Source: Paramoeba atlantica (Eukaryota > Discosea). Taken from it: a DNA stretch of 64,000 nt. A model generated the notes under the pieces. It ran no database searches. It was not told the origin of the DNA and saw nothing but the letters and a program-made list of their open reading frames with translations. The stretch lies in the NCBI GenBank assembly GCA_977017575.1, contig CDRNVI010000045.1:62001-126000 (forward strand). Reading direction: 5' to 3'. Position numbers and translations under genes: made by a program. Positions 48,621 through 57,453 of the stretch are shown one piece after another. The stretch's first letter is position 1. Each line of letters begins with the position of its first letter.

Positions 48621-49379
48621 CTATACCATCGCCGTTGTATTTGAGGGAACACCGTCGGAATGCCGCACCACGGCGCCATAAATCTTATACCCAACCAGAA
48701 AACAGAGTGCTAAAATCAGCAAACACAAGGTCGTCATAAAAAATTTATCGGAGGCAAGAGAGCGGACAAACCACTGCAACTCCCGTCGCACGCGGCGTAA
48801 ATGACTTTGCATTCGATCCAGCTCTCGATCAACCTCCAGTAGTGTCTCCCGTTGCTGTTGCAGACCCTTGGCCGCCTCTATAGCGTGTTCCTCTGAACGC
48901 TGCACGAGGCATTGTGAGCGATGCAGTGAGGCGAGCGTGTCTTGCTGCACCTCCCCAGCCTGCATCAGTGTCTTCCATGCCGAGGGCTGATTCGAGGGTT
49001 GATTGACGCCAGCGGAAAGGGGTTTGATAGGGGTGATTGGTTTCGTTGGGGATGTGGATTCAGGAGGTGTCGGGCTAGAGAGCTCCACGGTGGCCGTCGA
49101 CAAAGGGGCTGCACTCCGCTCGCGGAGAAGCGTTTCGAGTTCTCGTAGTTTCTTTTGATGTTCCTGTTGTTTGGCCTCGTATTGCTTAACTCTTTTCGGG
49201 GAATCGCAGCGGTGAAGGGCAATTTGGAGTTCAATGAGCTCTGATTTAATGAATTTTCGGGCAGGCTGATAAGTGAGATAGTCAAGATTGGGTTGAACGT
49301 CTGGTGAAATTAGACTCTTTTCCCATTCTGCAAGAGCATCTGTGATACGTTTGTCGTGGTAGTCCAAATCATCTGACAT
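48621..49379 (-). CDS. Qb-SNARE, NPSN/Vti1-like
   Basis: ATG 49379 gives 252 residues ending in a single membrane anchor (FFMTTLCLLILALCFLVGYKIY). Before it is a ~60-residue coiled SNARE helix: DTLASLHRSQCLVQRSEEHA, AAKGLQQQRETLLEVDRELD, RVRRELQWFVRSLASDKFF. The Gln at the centre (GLQQQRETL) fits the zero layer of a Q-SNARE. The DTLASL...DK pattern before the anchor resembles novel-plant-SNARE and Vti1 proteins (Qb). Such proteins drive fusion of endosomal, Golgi or cell-plate vesicles. The N-terminal helices (residues 1-95) and a Pro-rich linker (~95-130) precede it. The Qb subtype is inferred from few residues. Confidence 0.75.
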   Translation of the reverse strand: MSDDLDYHDKRITDALAEWEKSLISPDVQPNLDYLTYQPARKFIKSELIELQIALHRCDSPKRVKQYEAKQQEHQKKLRELETLLRERSAAPLSTATVELSSPTPPESTSPTKPITPIKPLSAGVNQPSNQPSAWKTLMQAGEVQQDTLASLHRSQCLVQRSEEHAIEAAKGLQQQRETLLEVDRELDRMQSHLRRVRRELQWFVRSLASDKFFMTTLCLLILALCFLVGYKIYGAVVRHSDGVPSNTTAMV

Positions 49380-49727
49380 GGGTACCACAGTAAAATGTTG
49401 AAATTCGTAAAACTTCGTATCTAACAGAACCCATGGTTCTATTGTAAAACGAAAAAATGTTCAGTTTCAAAAGTACTGTGCATCGGTCTATTCTTTTAAA
49501 TTTTAAGACACAAACTTCTGTCGCTCCATTTAATAGTGTACAGACTCAATGCATCATCAGTAAACCCTTACTCAGAGAATTTTGGTACGATCCAATGCAA
49601 ACGGGCACGTAAAAGCAATCAAATACCGGAGAACAGTCCTAGCGGGGGCCGTAGAGACTACAGCGTCATTCCACAAACGTGTTTTCCCATCGCTTTCCGG
49701 CACAAGACACAACTACACCAGTTGACC

Positions 49728-52700
49728 CTACCTTCTTTCTCCTCCATCTCTACCCTCCACACGCCGCCGCAGCAACAACTTACACCGCGCCACGAGGTGA
49801 TACAACGTCGCATGACGCGTTCCCTTTCCCCCTTCCAACAGATACCACCCCTGTTTTAACACACAAAACGGGTACCACACAAAGTGTCGTCTCCGGCTTC
49901 CGGGGTCCAGCGCCACAAACGCCAGCCGCAGCGGGGATCCTGCGGAGCAATACAGCCGCCACGGCACCGAGGCCTTTTCTCTCACCTCCGCCACCAACGC
50001 CTTCTCCACCTCCTGCCGCCGTGTCACGCAACACAACGCGGGGTGACGCTGCAGCTCTCTAAACCGCAGGCACAGCGTGGAGACGTACTCCATGTTCACA
50101 TGGTCCACGTCCTCAAAGGAGTGACGGGTGCCATCGGGCTCCACCAGCCCATACCCCACGCCATGGGGGGTGCGCTCCTCCGAGACCCGGGCATGCACCA
50201 CATGCGCCGGGCTCAGCTGGAAGGACAGCACAAAGAGGTTTTTCTCACTGTACCGTACCAGCAACTGTCCTACGGCAGCTGCCGACGAATTTCCACTCGC
50301 CTTCTGCAGCATCGCCTCGGCTTCCGCTCCACTACGACAGTGTGGGCGAAACAACGGGTGGGTCGTTGCCTTATAGGCAAACATCCGCGCTGCTCTTTTC
50401 CTCGCCTCCGCGTTCCGCCGAATCGTGGTCGGCACCCACGAGTGGTCCCGGGAGCTGCGCACGGGGCGTCGCAGGTCCCGATTCCCCCGCAGCCCCCCAC
50501 TCGGGCCTCGCCTCATCCTGTTTTCCGCCCCCTCCTCCCGCGGGGCCCGGAACGTTGCCCCCCGCAGCGCCTCCTTGTTCTCACAGCACCGCACGTCCCA
50601 CGCGAGGGTGAGCGCCAGCCTGCGGTAGTTCACCTGCAGCAGCTCCCCCTCCAGGGTGTCCCCGACCCGGAGCAGCGGCTCCTCCCGGGCCAGCCCCTCC
50701 AGCCACAGCGCCTGGGCCGCGACGTTGTCCTCCTCGGGGGAGTCCGCGAAGCTGCGGGCCGCACACAGGTGGCGCCGCGCAATCAGCCCCGGGAGCAGCC
50801 GGTTGGTTTGGGTCACGATGAGGTCCGCGCTGATGTGGAGGACCTGGCACGCGACACGCTCCCCTTGGCGAAGGACGGTGCCGGGGGGAGGGGAGGGGGT
50901 GCCTTGGACCGTGGCACGAAGGGAGAGCGTGTTGGGGTTCCCATTATTGTTGTTACTGTCACTACTGTTACTCGTGTTGGTCCCCACCGCCCCGTCTTGG
51001 GGCTGAAACGTCACACGGCACATGGACTCAAAAAAGCGGATTTGGGTGACTTTGCGGAAACTGCGGAGGTGGACGGAGCGTCGTGTGAGGTGGGTAAGTT
51101 CGTCAAGGACGAATTCGAGATCACGCCCGTGGAGGGGGGAGGAGGGCGCCATAGCGGTGAAGGAGGATAGGGAAAGGGTGGGGGAGAGTTCACGCAGGCG
51201 AGAGCGTAGTTGGGAGGGTGCTAGGGTGGCGATGTAGGGTAGTGCTTTCTGTAGATCCCACGGGGCGGTTGTCATGGTTGTTGTGGAAAATCTTGTGGAA
51301 ATCCCCTCAACAGCAGCGTCAGTGGTTGTGTCATCCGGGTGAGCGATGCGTCGCAAGATTTCAGCCACTTGAGGGTAGTGTTCGGGATGAATCCGAGTGC
51401 TATCTAAAAGAGCATGCAAAGGATCAAGGGCAGCATCGTCGTCTGTTTGCTCTTCCTGTTCCTCGTCCCGGCGTTTGATTTTTGCACCTCCAGGGTATGT
51501 ACGAATACAGGCAATGGCGTTTCTGCCAACAGTAGTTTCACCTTCGAACTGTCTCTGTAACTGTCTTCGTTTGGTCGCTATCTCGGGATTCTCCCGCAGG
51601 GCAGCACAAAACTCGCGTGTTTTCCATGGCCCGAGCCCGGAGACGAACTGAAGCACGGATTCCGGTTCCCCTGTGGCGAGCAGCTCCCCGATGCTCACCC
51701 CGGTGGCACTCACCCACAGCGATAGCATCTCATCAACCCGACGACGCAAGTCAATGCGGGGCAGCAAGTGTTGGTCCTCGTGAAGGGTTAGATCGAGAAT
51801 ATCATTTTGCGTGTTACACAGCCGCGCCATTTCATACATCGGGGAGCGCAGTCGACGGGCCAGAGCAATGGCCATACGCTCCTGGCGGCTCAGTGAGGGG
51901 AATTCCTTGTCCGCGGCGATGGAGTTGGTATAACACGTTGCCAGGTCAGTAGGGGTCCATATTACCTCGGTTGACTGGGATTGGAAGAACTCCTGCAGCG
52001 TGGCAAAGACACTTTGCGTGGTTCTGGACGAGTTGTGCGCCCCGGGCGTGAGTCCTACAGCGATTGCATGGGGGGGATACTCCTCCATGTAGCGGCTAAG
52101 CTCCTCCAGCTGCTGCTCCTTGACACGGATGGAGTATGGATTGTCCCCACGCAAGGAGGGCCAGCGCCACGTACGAATCAACAGGCCAGACTCACTGAGT
52201 TGCGCGAAAATAACAGGCTCGTGTGCTGTGGGGACGTAGACACCGAGAATACGAGGGGAGTAATCTGAGGGGTTGTCGAATGCCTCGTTAAACTCACTGC
52301 TGGGAAGGGACTCCATGGATTCCCAGTTGTATTCCCAGGTATCCTCGAGATGAGGCACCTCTACTTTTTCCGTCGGTGGTAAAGTCACTTTGTGGTAACC
52401 CCTTTCCCAGAGAATGGCTTCCATACGGCTGAGCACGCTATCCATGACGTGCCACTGTGCAATCTCCAACAGATGGGAACGCATGGTTGTGTTGAGGTGA
52501 CGTTGAATCTCGCGGATCAGTGCGGGTTGAATGGCCGTGCGTAATTCATTCCACGCACGAGAAATCTCATCGTCGTAGGGGGCTACAAAAAACGAGTCCA
52601 GACGCAACAGGTCGTTCCACGTGTTCTCGGAAAGGGTAAATCGAAAGTGGATGCTTGGATCGTGCAACAGGGAGAGCAGTCCTTCCGATTCTTTGCACAG

Positions 52701-54704
52701 ACGAGAGAAGAGTTTCCGTGCCACCCCTTTTGATCCTTTCACCTCGACGATGCCCCCTTCACATAGCTGACGCGCCACTAGAGACAACACGATCGGTTGT
52801 ACCGCAACATCCGTGACAGAATACCGCTGAAGCGCCGACAGCACATCCTGAGGCTCCGGAAGCATCGCACATGTAAACTGGGAGGCCCACTCCAGGGGCA
52901 GTATATTATGTCGGGGACACTTGTGCATATTCGTGTGCACCACCAGGTTTCGCGCGTACGCGAACCCCTCCACCGCCCACTCATGGTACGCCTCCCAGAG
53001 CTTTCCTTCCGTGATGTGTTGCATCTCCGGGAATTTCTTCATCGTAACCCACTCGACCGGGGCACTTGCTGCAGAACTTGACATCGCTCGCAGATACTCC
53101 TCCCGGAACTGCGCATAGGAGTCTAAAAACTCGATCTCATAGGGGTGACACAACGAGCACGCGAGATACACCCCGGTCTCCTGGAGGGGGAAGTCCTCCG
53201 TGTGGGTCTGTAGCAGTCGGTTCATCCGTCGTGTCGCGCGGTGAAACTGTGCGCTTAATTCCACAATATCCCACAGCACCCGCCCGAGCTGCACGGAGCA
53301 CGGACGACGTTCCACCGTGTCCTCTCTGCATTGGACGCAGTTTGTGGCGTAGCTCACGAAATACGACGTCGGAGTATCGGGGGAATTTATGTGATTTCTG
53401 TTTTTTGTTTCCGCCACAACCCCTGGAGGCTGTCGTGTGCCACAGTGCGAGCAGACCGCGTAGTCGGGATGCGTCCAGCGCTGTTCGAGGCCTTGGAAGG
53501 CGATCAGCCGGGTGTCGGATTTTAGAGGGTAGCCATGGGCAAGACGTACGAGAGGGCTGAGGGCTTGCTGTCGGTATAACATCAGAAACGCAGGTTCGAG
53601 GTGTTCAACACGAACGTGGTGGAGCACAAAGGTGAGAGCTTCGGAAAGGGAAGAACCTTCTGGGGCCTCTTCATCAAATAGGGACACATCTCGGTGGTGG
53701 CGAAGAAAGGTGAGTTCCGAGAGTTGGGCTACGATCCAGGGAATTTCTCGGTTTTGTAGTGCCGAGGCAAACATATCGGCGCCGTCATCCCCATGCTGCA
53801 CGTCAGGGATGAGATCCGGGAGTAGAATCTGAATACGCTCCGGGATGGGTACCAATAGTGCCTCCTCTCCACGTCGTTGGATCTCGAGCTCAGACTGGAG
53901 CTGTGCACGGGCTGCGACCTTTCCTTTGCTCAACTCCGGATCGTGGGGTAAAAGCAAAGGTTGGAAGAAGGAGCGCACGAGCTGTTCACCCGGAGAGGCG
54001 AGCGTGGCATCTCGATCTGCCCCATGCATGTCAGTTAGACCCAAGTCATCAATAAACATATCCTCATGGTCGCCGGAGACTCGGCCTCCCGTAGGGGCCA
54101 TGAGATCCTCTAGCTCCCGTGCAGCCTCCGCACGGAGCAGTCGCTGATCTCGTCGAATTTTGCGCGTGCGGCCGGAGGGCTCGGCTGCGCTTTCCGCCTC
54201 ACTTGAGCTGGAGGCCTGGGTAGGGGGACGGTAAAAGACAAAATGGAGAAATCCGGACTTCAACGTGTCATACTGCAGATCGGGATCAATGATTTGATCA
54301 ATCCAGTCAAGTGAAGGTGGCTCTGGGTCTTGTAATGTACTCTCGTCGCGGGGGAGATCAGTAGGAAGAGGTACTTCGGCTTCGTATTCTTCTTTGTCGA
54401 GAAGCGCAAGAGTGGTGGATATCAGATCATGATCGGTGGGTACGTGTGCTTCCAACCTTGTCGCCGGTTCGTTGCCGATAATCATTGTGTCGGGAGGACT
54501 TTGTCCAGAATTATTCACCGCAGTCATGCTGTTTCCACTCGCATCGATCGTTGATGTGCCGTTCGATTCGGCTAATTGTTCCGCGGTTAAATCGTTAGAT
54601 TGAGCGTCTATTTGGCCAACGGTTTGTTCTTGTACTTCGGAACCTTCAAGTTCAACATGAGGGACTTTAGCTTGGTGCTCCTCAGTATTTTCGAAATCTT
54701 GCAT
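49728..54704 (-). CDS. SPT6: Transcription elongation factor and histone chaperone SPT6
   Basis: SPT6 travels with RNA polymerase II, rebuilds nucleosomes and couples elongation to RNA processing. The open frame extends to 54779, but TTTGCTATTTTTTGGCAG lies between there and ATG 54704, so I choose that ATG (1658 residues). Residues 1-200 are acidic, as in all SPT6 proteins. The central Tex-like core includes the TRIHPEHYPQVAEI helix-hairpin-helix/DLD region. An S1 RNA-binding domain follows (QGERVACQVLHISADLIVTQ), then tandem SH2 domains near the C-terminus (HPLFRPHCRSGAEAEAML, GQLLVRYSEKNLFVLSFQL, HSFEDVDHVNMEYVSTL), which bind phosphorylated polymerase linker. A large Ser/Asn insert (DSNNNNGNPN) lies before S1. 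The intact 5-kb single exon shows how intron-poor the genome is. Confidence 0.93.
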   Translation of the reverse strand: MQDFENTEEHQAKVPHVELEGSEVQEQTVGQIDAQSNDLTAEQLAESNGTSTIDASGNSMTAVNNSGQSPPDTMIIGNEPATRLEAHVPTDHDLISTTLALLDKEEYEAEVPLPTDLPRDESTLQDPEPPSLDWIDQIIDPDLQYDTLKSGFLHFVFYRPPTQASSSSEAESAAEPSGRTRKIRRDQRLLRAEAARELEDLMAPTGGRVSGDHEDMFIDDLGLTDMHGADRDATLASPGEQLVRSFFQPLLLPHDPELSKGKVAARAQLQSELEIQRRGEEALLVPIPERIQILLPDLIPDVQHGDDGADMFASALQNREIPWIVAQLSELTFLRHHRDVSLFDEEAPEGSSLSEALTFVLHHVRVEHLEPAFLMLYRQQALSPLVRLAHGYPLKSDTRLIAFQGLEQRWTHPDYAVCSHCGTRQPPGVVAETKNRNHINSPDTPTSYFVSYATNCVQCREDTVERRPCSVQLGRVLWDIVELSAQFHRATRRMNRLLQTHTEDFPLQETGVYLACSLCHPYEIEFLDSYAQFREEYLRAMSSSAASAPVEWVTMKKFPEMQHITEGKLWEAYHEWAVEGFAYARNLVVHTNMHKCPRHNILPLEWASQFTCAMLPEPQDVLSALQRYSVTDVAVQPIVLSLVARQLCEGGIVEVKGSKGVARKLFSRLCKESEGLLSLLHDPSIHFRFTLSENTWNDLLRLDSFFVAPYDDEISRAWNELRTAIQPALIREIQRHLNTTMRSHLLEIAQWHVMDSVLSRMEAILWERGYHKVTLPPTEKVEVPHLEDTWEYNWESMESLPSSEFNEAFDNPSDYSPRILGVYVPTAHEPVIFAQLSESGLLIRTWRWPSLRGDNPYSIRVKEQQLEELSRYMEEYPPHAIAVGLTPGAHNSSRTTQSVFATLQEFFQSQSTEVIWTPTDLATCYTNSIAADKEFPSLSRQERMAIALARRLRSPMYEMARLCNTQNDILDLTLHEDQHLLPRIDLRRRVDEMLSLWVSATGVSIGELLATGEPESVLQFVSGLGPWKTREFCAALRENPEIATKRRQLQRQFEGETTVGRNAIACIRTYPGGAKIKRRDEEQEEQTDDDAALDPLHALLDSTRIHPEHYPQVAEILRRIAHPDDTTTDAAVEGISTRFSTTTMTTAPWDLQKALPYIATLAPSQLRSRLRELSPTLSLSSFTAMAPSSPLHGRDLEFVLDELTHLTRRSVHLRSFRKVTQIRFFESMCRVTFQPQDGAVGTNTSNSSDSNNNNGNPNTLSLRATVQGTPSPPPGTVLRQGERVACQVLHISADLIVTQTNRLLPGLIARRHLCAARSFADSPEEDNVAAQALWLEGLAREEPLLRVGDTLEGELLQVNYRRLALTLAWDVRCCENKEALRGATFRAPREEGAENRMRRGPSGGLRGNRDLRRPVRSSRDHSWVPTTIRRNAEARKRAARMFAYKATTHPLFRPHCRSGAEAEAMLQKASGNSSAAAVGQLLVRYSEKNLFVLSFQLSPAHVVHARVSEERTPHGVGYGLVEPDGTRHSFEDVDHVNMEYVSTLCLRFRELQRHPALCCVTRRQEVEKALVAEVREKASVPWRLYCSAGSPLRLAFVALDPGSRRRHFVWYPFCVLKQGWYLLEGGKGTRHATLYHLVARCKLLLRRRVEGRDGGERR

Positions 54705-54722
54705 GAGTAATTCGTAATTAAT

Positions 54723-54740
54723 CTGCCAAAAAATAGCAAA
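54723..54740 (-). promoter_or_regulatory. Probable trans-splice acceptor of SPT6
   Basis: TTTGCTATTTTTTGGCAG on the coding strand, 18 nt upstream of ATG 54704. It decides the start, because the longer frame has only a GTG at 54779 and would span this site. Confidence 0.6.
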
Positions 54741-54779
54741 TTGGCCTTTCACAGATGAGGTTGTACTATTGGGAATCAC

Positions 54780-55154
54780 AAATTGTAGTAAACAAAATAC
54801 TATTATTTCTTATGTCAACAGTGATCAGTGATCGATGAAATCGGTAGGTGAGAGAACTTCACCTGTGTACATGCGCAGGTACTCAAATTGCGAGTCGGTG
54901 ATGCGAGAGCTCGAAGATTTCAAGCACCACATTGGAGCAAAAGAGTGGAACGGTCATGTAGATCGGAACACTAGTATCATTGACCTTGAAAGCTTACAGC
55001 CTACAAGCATTACATGGAACGCGACGAGCTGGTATAGTAGTGCGCCGAATCAACCAATGCGAGGCGCAAGAGAAAACACAAACATGACACTAGAACATAC
55101 TAACCGTTACCGATATTGAGTCAGTAGCTTGCTGTAAGACGTCGTAACATGGTG
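54780..55154. other. Spacer between SUV3 and SPT6 with an LRR-like relic
   Basis: A plus-strand frame (54835-55119, MKSVGERTSPVYMRRYSNCE) contains KEWNGHVDRN and TSITWNATSW, faintly like the W.G...V..I.W cap of the LRR family, but on the opposite strand. The similarity is too weak to call. Confidence 0.25.
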
Positions 55155-57059
55155 TCACAGCCTGGGAGGACTTCGTCCCGGTTTAGCTACACGTTCCGAT
55201 ATCTCGCGAGACGCGAACTCTCGGAGCTCGCTTCCCTCCTCTTGACGTACACTCTGCTGACAATGAGGAGCCGGGATACCACTTTCCCTTTGTGCGCCGA
55301 CACATCGCTTCATCCCCTCCACAAGTAGTTTTTTGAGCTCCTTTCCCTTTTCCAGATCTGATAATGTTTTGGGAAAACGCCAAGCCAGCCAACAGTATGC
55401 CTCAAGTAGACGATAGCGCCACTCCAGACGCTTAAGGTCTGAATCAATGGCGGCACTCAGAGCGTCGCCTAGCTCTACTTTGTGTGGAGGAGTACAATGG
55501 GCCTGTGCCCACGCGTGCACCAACTGATAGGACTCCCGAGAATTATCACTCAGGGGGACAAAACAAAACAGAATTTTATCGGCCAACGGCAAAGGCACGT
55601 CATCGAGTATGCGTGACATGGGAAGAAGTGAGCGTGAGATATCACACACGTGAAAGTATTTCACTGTCGTGGATTCCCGCACAAACGCCTGAAGCAACTC
55701 GGAAAATCGAGTGAGTTCTTTACGAAGCGTGGCGTAAATGTGTAAAATATCGACCGTGGGCAACAGCCCAGCGGTGGTTACCGGGGACAAGCGGCTAGCG
55801 AATGCGGCACGAATGACTTCGTTGTCTCTTGAATGAAAGGAAGTGACATATCCCGCATCCGCAAAACTTAGTCCGAAGCGTCCCGCTCTTCCCCCAATCT
55901 GTAGCACTTGACTTGTGCTGAGTGGGGCCATGGTGCGCCCGTTGTATTTTTGTGTAGTGGAAAATATGATTCGTCGAATGTTCATGTTTAGACCGTAGGC
56001 TATAGCGTCCGTGCTGACAAGAACGTGAAACTTCCCATTTTCCACTCCGGCGTTGTATGCGTCACACTGCGCTTGACGAACATCGAAGGGAAGCCCACCA
56101 TAAATAATGTTCACCACAGCCTCAGGATGTGCGGCCTCAATACGTTGCCTCATTTGAAATACCCCATTACGCGAAAACACGACAATACAGTCCCCACGAG
56201 AGAGATCTTTAAGATTCGGACTCACGGGATCATGTTCCAAGCGTAAAGGAACCAGACGATTGTGTTGCACAATTTCGAGATTATCCCAATCTCGGGTCGC
56301 GTAGAGTAAATGTTCCACAACATTGAGCGCACGAAACTCGCCACATAAATGTATCTCCCGTGCGGGAAGGCCCAGAAGCGCCCGGGTCCAGGCCCATCCT
56401 CTATCCTTATCCTCGATAAGTTGAATCTCATCAATCACACCAACCTCCACCATCTCATCGATAGGCGTCATCTCCATCGTGCATGAGACATGTTCAGCAA
56501 ATCCGGGAAAAACTCTCTCATCCCCGATAAGCAAATCACACGGTGTGACGTCGTTGATTCGACGCCATACTTGTGCGGCCAGCGCTTTCAGCGGGGCGCA
56601 GTACACTCCGGACTTTGCTTTCGTAAGTCTCTCCAGTGCAGCGTGTGTTTTACCCGAGTTAGTCGGTCCTGCGTGGAAGATCACTTTTCGACGCATTGCG
56701 CGAGCTTTCGGGTACCATCCCCACGGTTCATTCATGTGGACAACAGAAGGCGCTCGCATCGCAAAGTACCATTTCACAAATGTGGCACAGAATAACTCGA
56801 TTTTCTCAATGTCGGTTTTGCTTTTTAAGCACTCGATTTCATCTGCCTTCCATTGGTATATCGAAGCAAAATCACGGACTTGACGTAAACACGTCTCAAT
56901 CGCAGGTTCATGTAGTTCTTCTTTTAGTCGAGTTCGAATCGTGGAACTGCGGATCGCAAGTTCGTAAAAATATGCCCCTGGATCTCTAAACGGCGTACCG
57001 TTGGGACTTTTTACCAGAGATCGCAACCCCTTTTGAAGAGCGGTGAAGGATCTCCTCAT
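55155..57059 (-). CDS. SUPV3L1: Mitochondrial RNA helicase SUV3
   Basis: SUV3 is an ATP-dependent helicase that unwinds RNA for mitochondrial degradation with an exoribonuclease partner. The 634-residue protein begins with a basic presequence-like segment (MRRSFTALQKGLRSLVK). Motif I is FHAGPTNSGKTHAAL, motif Ia APLKALAAQVW, motif II VIDEIQ (SUV3-specific DEIQ in place of DEAD), and the third motif LCGE. The second RecA domain shows IVVFSRNGVF, VLVSTDAIAYGLNMNIRRI and motif VI QIGGRAGRFG. The C-terminal SUV3 domain follows (VHAWAQAHCTPPHKVEL). All catalytic residues are present. Only 395 bp separate it from CDC45 upstream. Confidence 0.95.
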   Translation of the reverse strand: MRRSFTALQKGLRSLVKSPNGTPFRDPGAYFYELAIRSSTIRTRLKEELHEPAIETCLRQVRDFASIYQWKADEIECLKSKTDIEKIELFCATFVKWYFAMRAPSVVHMNEPWGWYPKARAMRRKVIFHAGPTNSGKTHAALERLTKAKSGVYCAPLKALAAQVWRRINDVTPCDLLIGDERVFPGFAEHVSCTMEMTPIDEMVEVGVIDEIQLIEDKDRGWAWTRALLGLPAREIHLCGEFRALNVVEHLLYATRDWDNLEIVQHNRLVPLRLEHDPVSPNLKDLSRGDCIVVFSRNGVFQMRQRIEAAHPEAVVNIIYGGLPFDVRQAQCDAYNAGVENGKFHVLVSTDAIAYGLNMNIRRIIFSTTQKYNGRTMAPLSTSQVLQIGGRAGRFGLSFADAGYVTSFHSRDNEVIRAAFASRLSPVTTAGLLPTVDILHIYATLRKELTRFSELLQAFVRESTTVKYFHVCDISRSLLPMSRILDDVPLPLADKILFCFVPLSDNSRESYQLVHAWAQAHCTPPHKVELGDALSAAIDSDLKRLEWRYRLLEAYCWLAWRFPKTLSDLEKGKELKKLLVEGMKRCVGAQRESGIPAPHCQQSVRQEEGSELREFASREISERVAKPGRSPPRL

Positions 57060-57453
57060 AGGGTATGCTTACCCTCTTTAAACTTGCGAAAGTTTATTCG
57101 CACTATTTCATGAATAGTAGGATAAAACTACAAAATGTAACGGTCCTTATAGAATTCAGCAGAACTAAACCGTAGTCACGAGTGAAACATGAACATCGAG
57201 CACAAGAGCCCATAATCACCCGAACGTTTTTAATGCACTATACAATTCATACAGGTAAATACGCGGTGCAGGTACATGTGAGGACAAATAAAAAATGAGT
57301 ACGGGATTCCAGTTCGGTACTTGCTTCACTCACTGTATCCTACATTTGGTAGGGGAACCCATTCGTAAAGGACAATAAAGATTTCGAAAAAGGGAGAGCA
57401 GATTGCGATAAAACGTATTCCCTGTTTTCTACACTTTTCGTGCGTTATCTTTC
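57060..57453. other. Spacer between SUV3 and CDC45
   Basis: AT-rich with no coding frame. On the coding strand, A/G-poor stretches and AG dinucleotides just upstream of the SUV3 ATG could serve trans-splicing. Confidence 0.4.

Noticed and set aside
49884-51170. 428-codon frame on the plus strand opposite SPT6
   Set aside because: It is an antisense shadow in GC-rich codons. It has no domains and strange composition, while SPT6 on the other strand is unambiguous.
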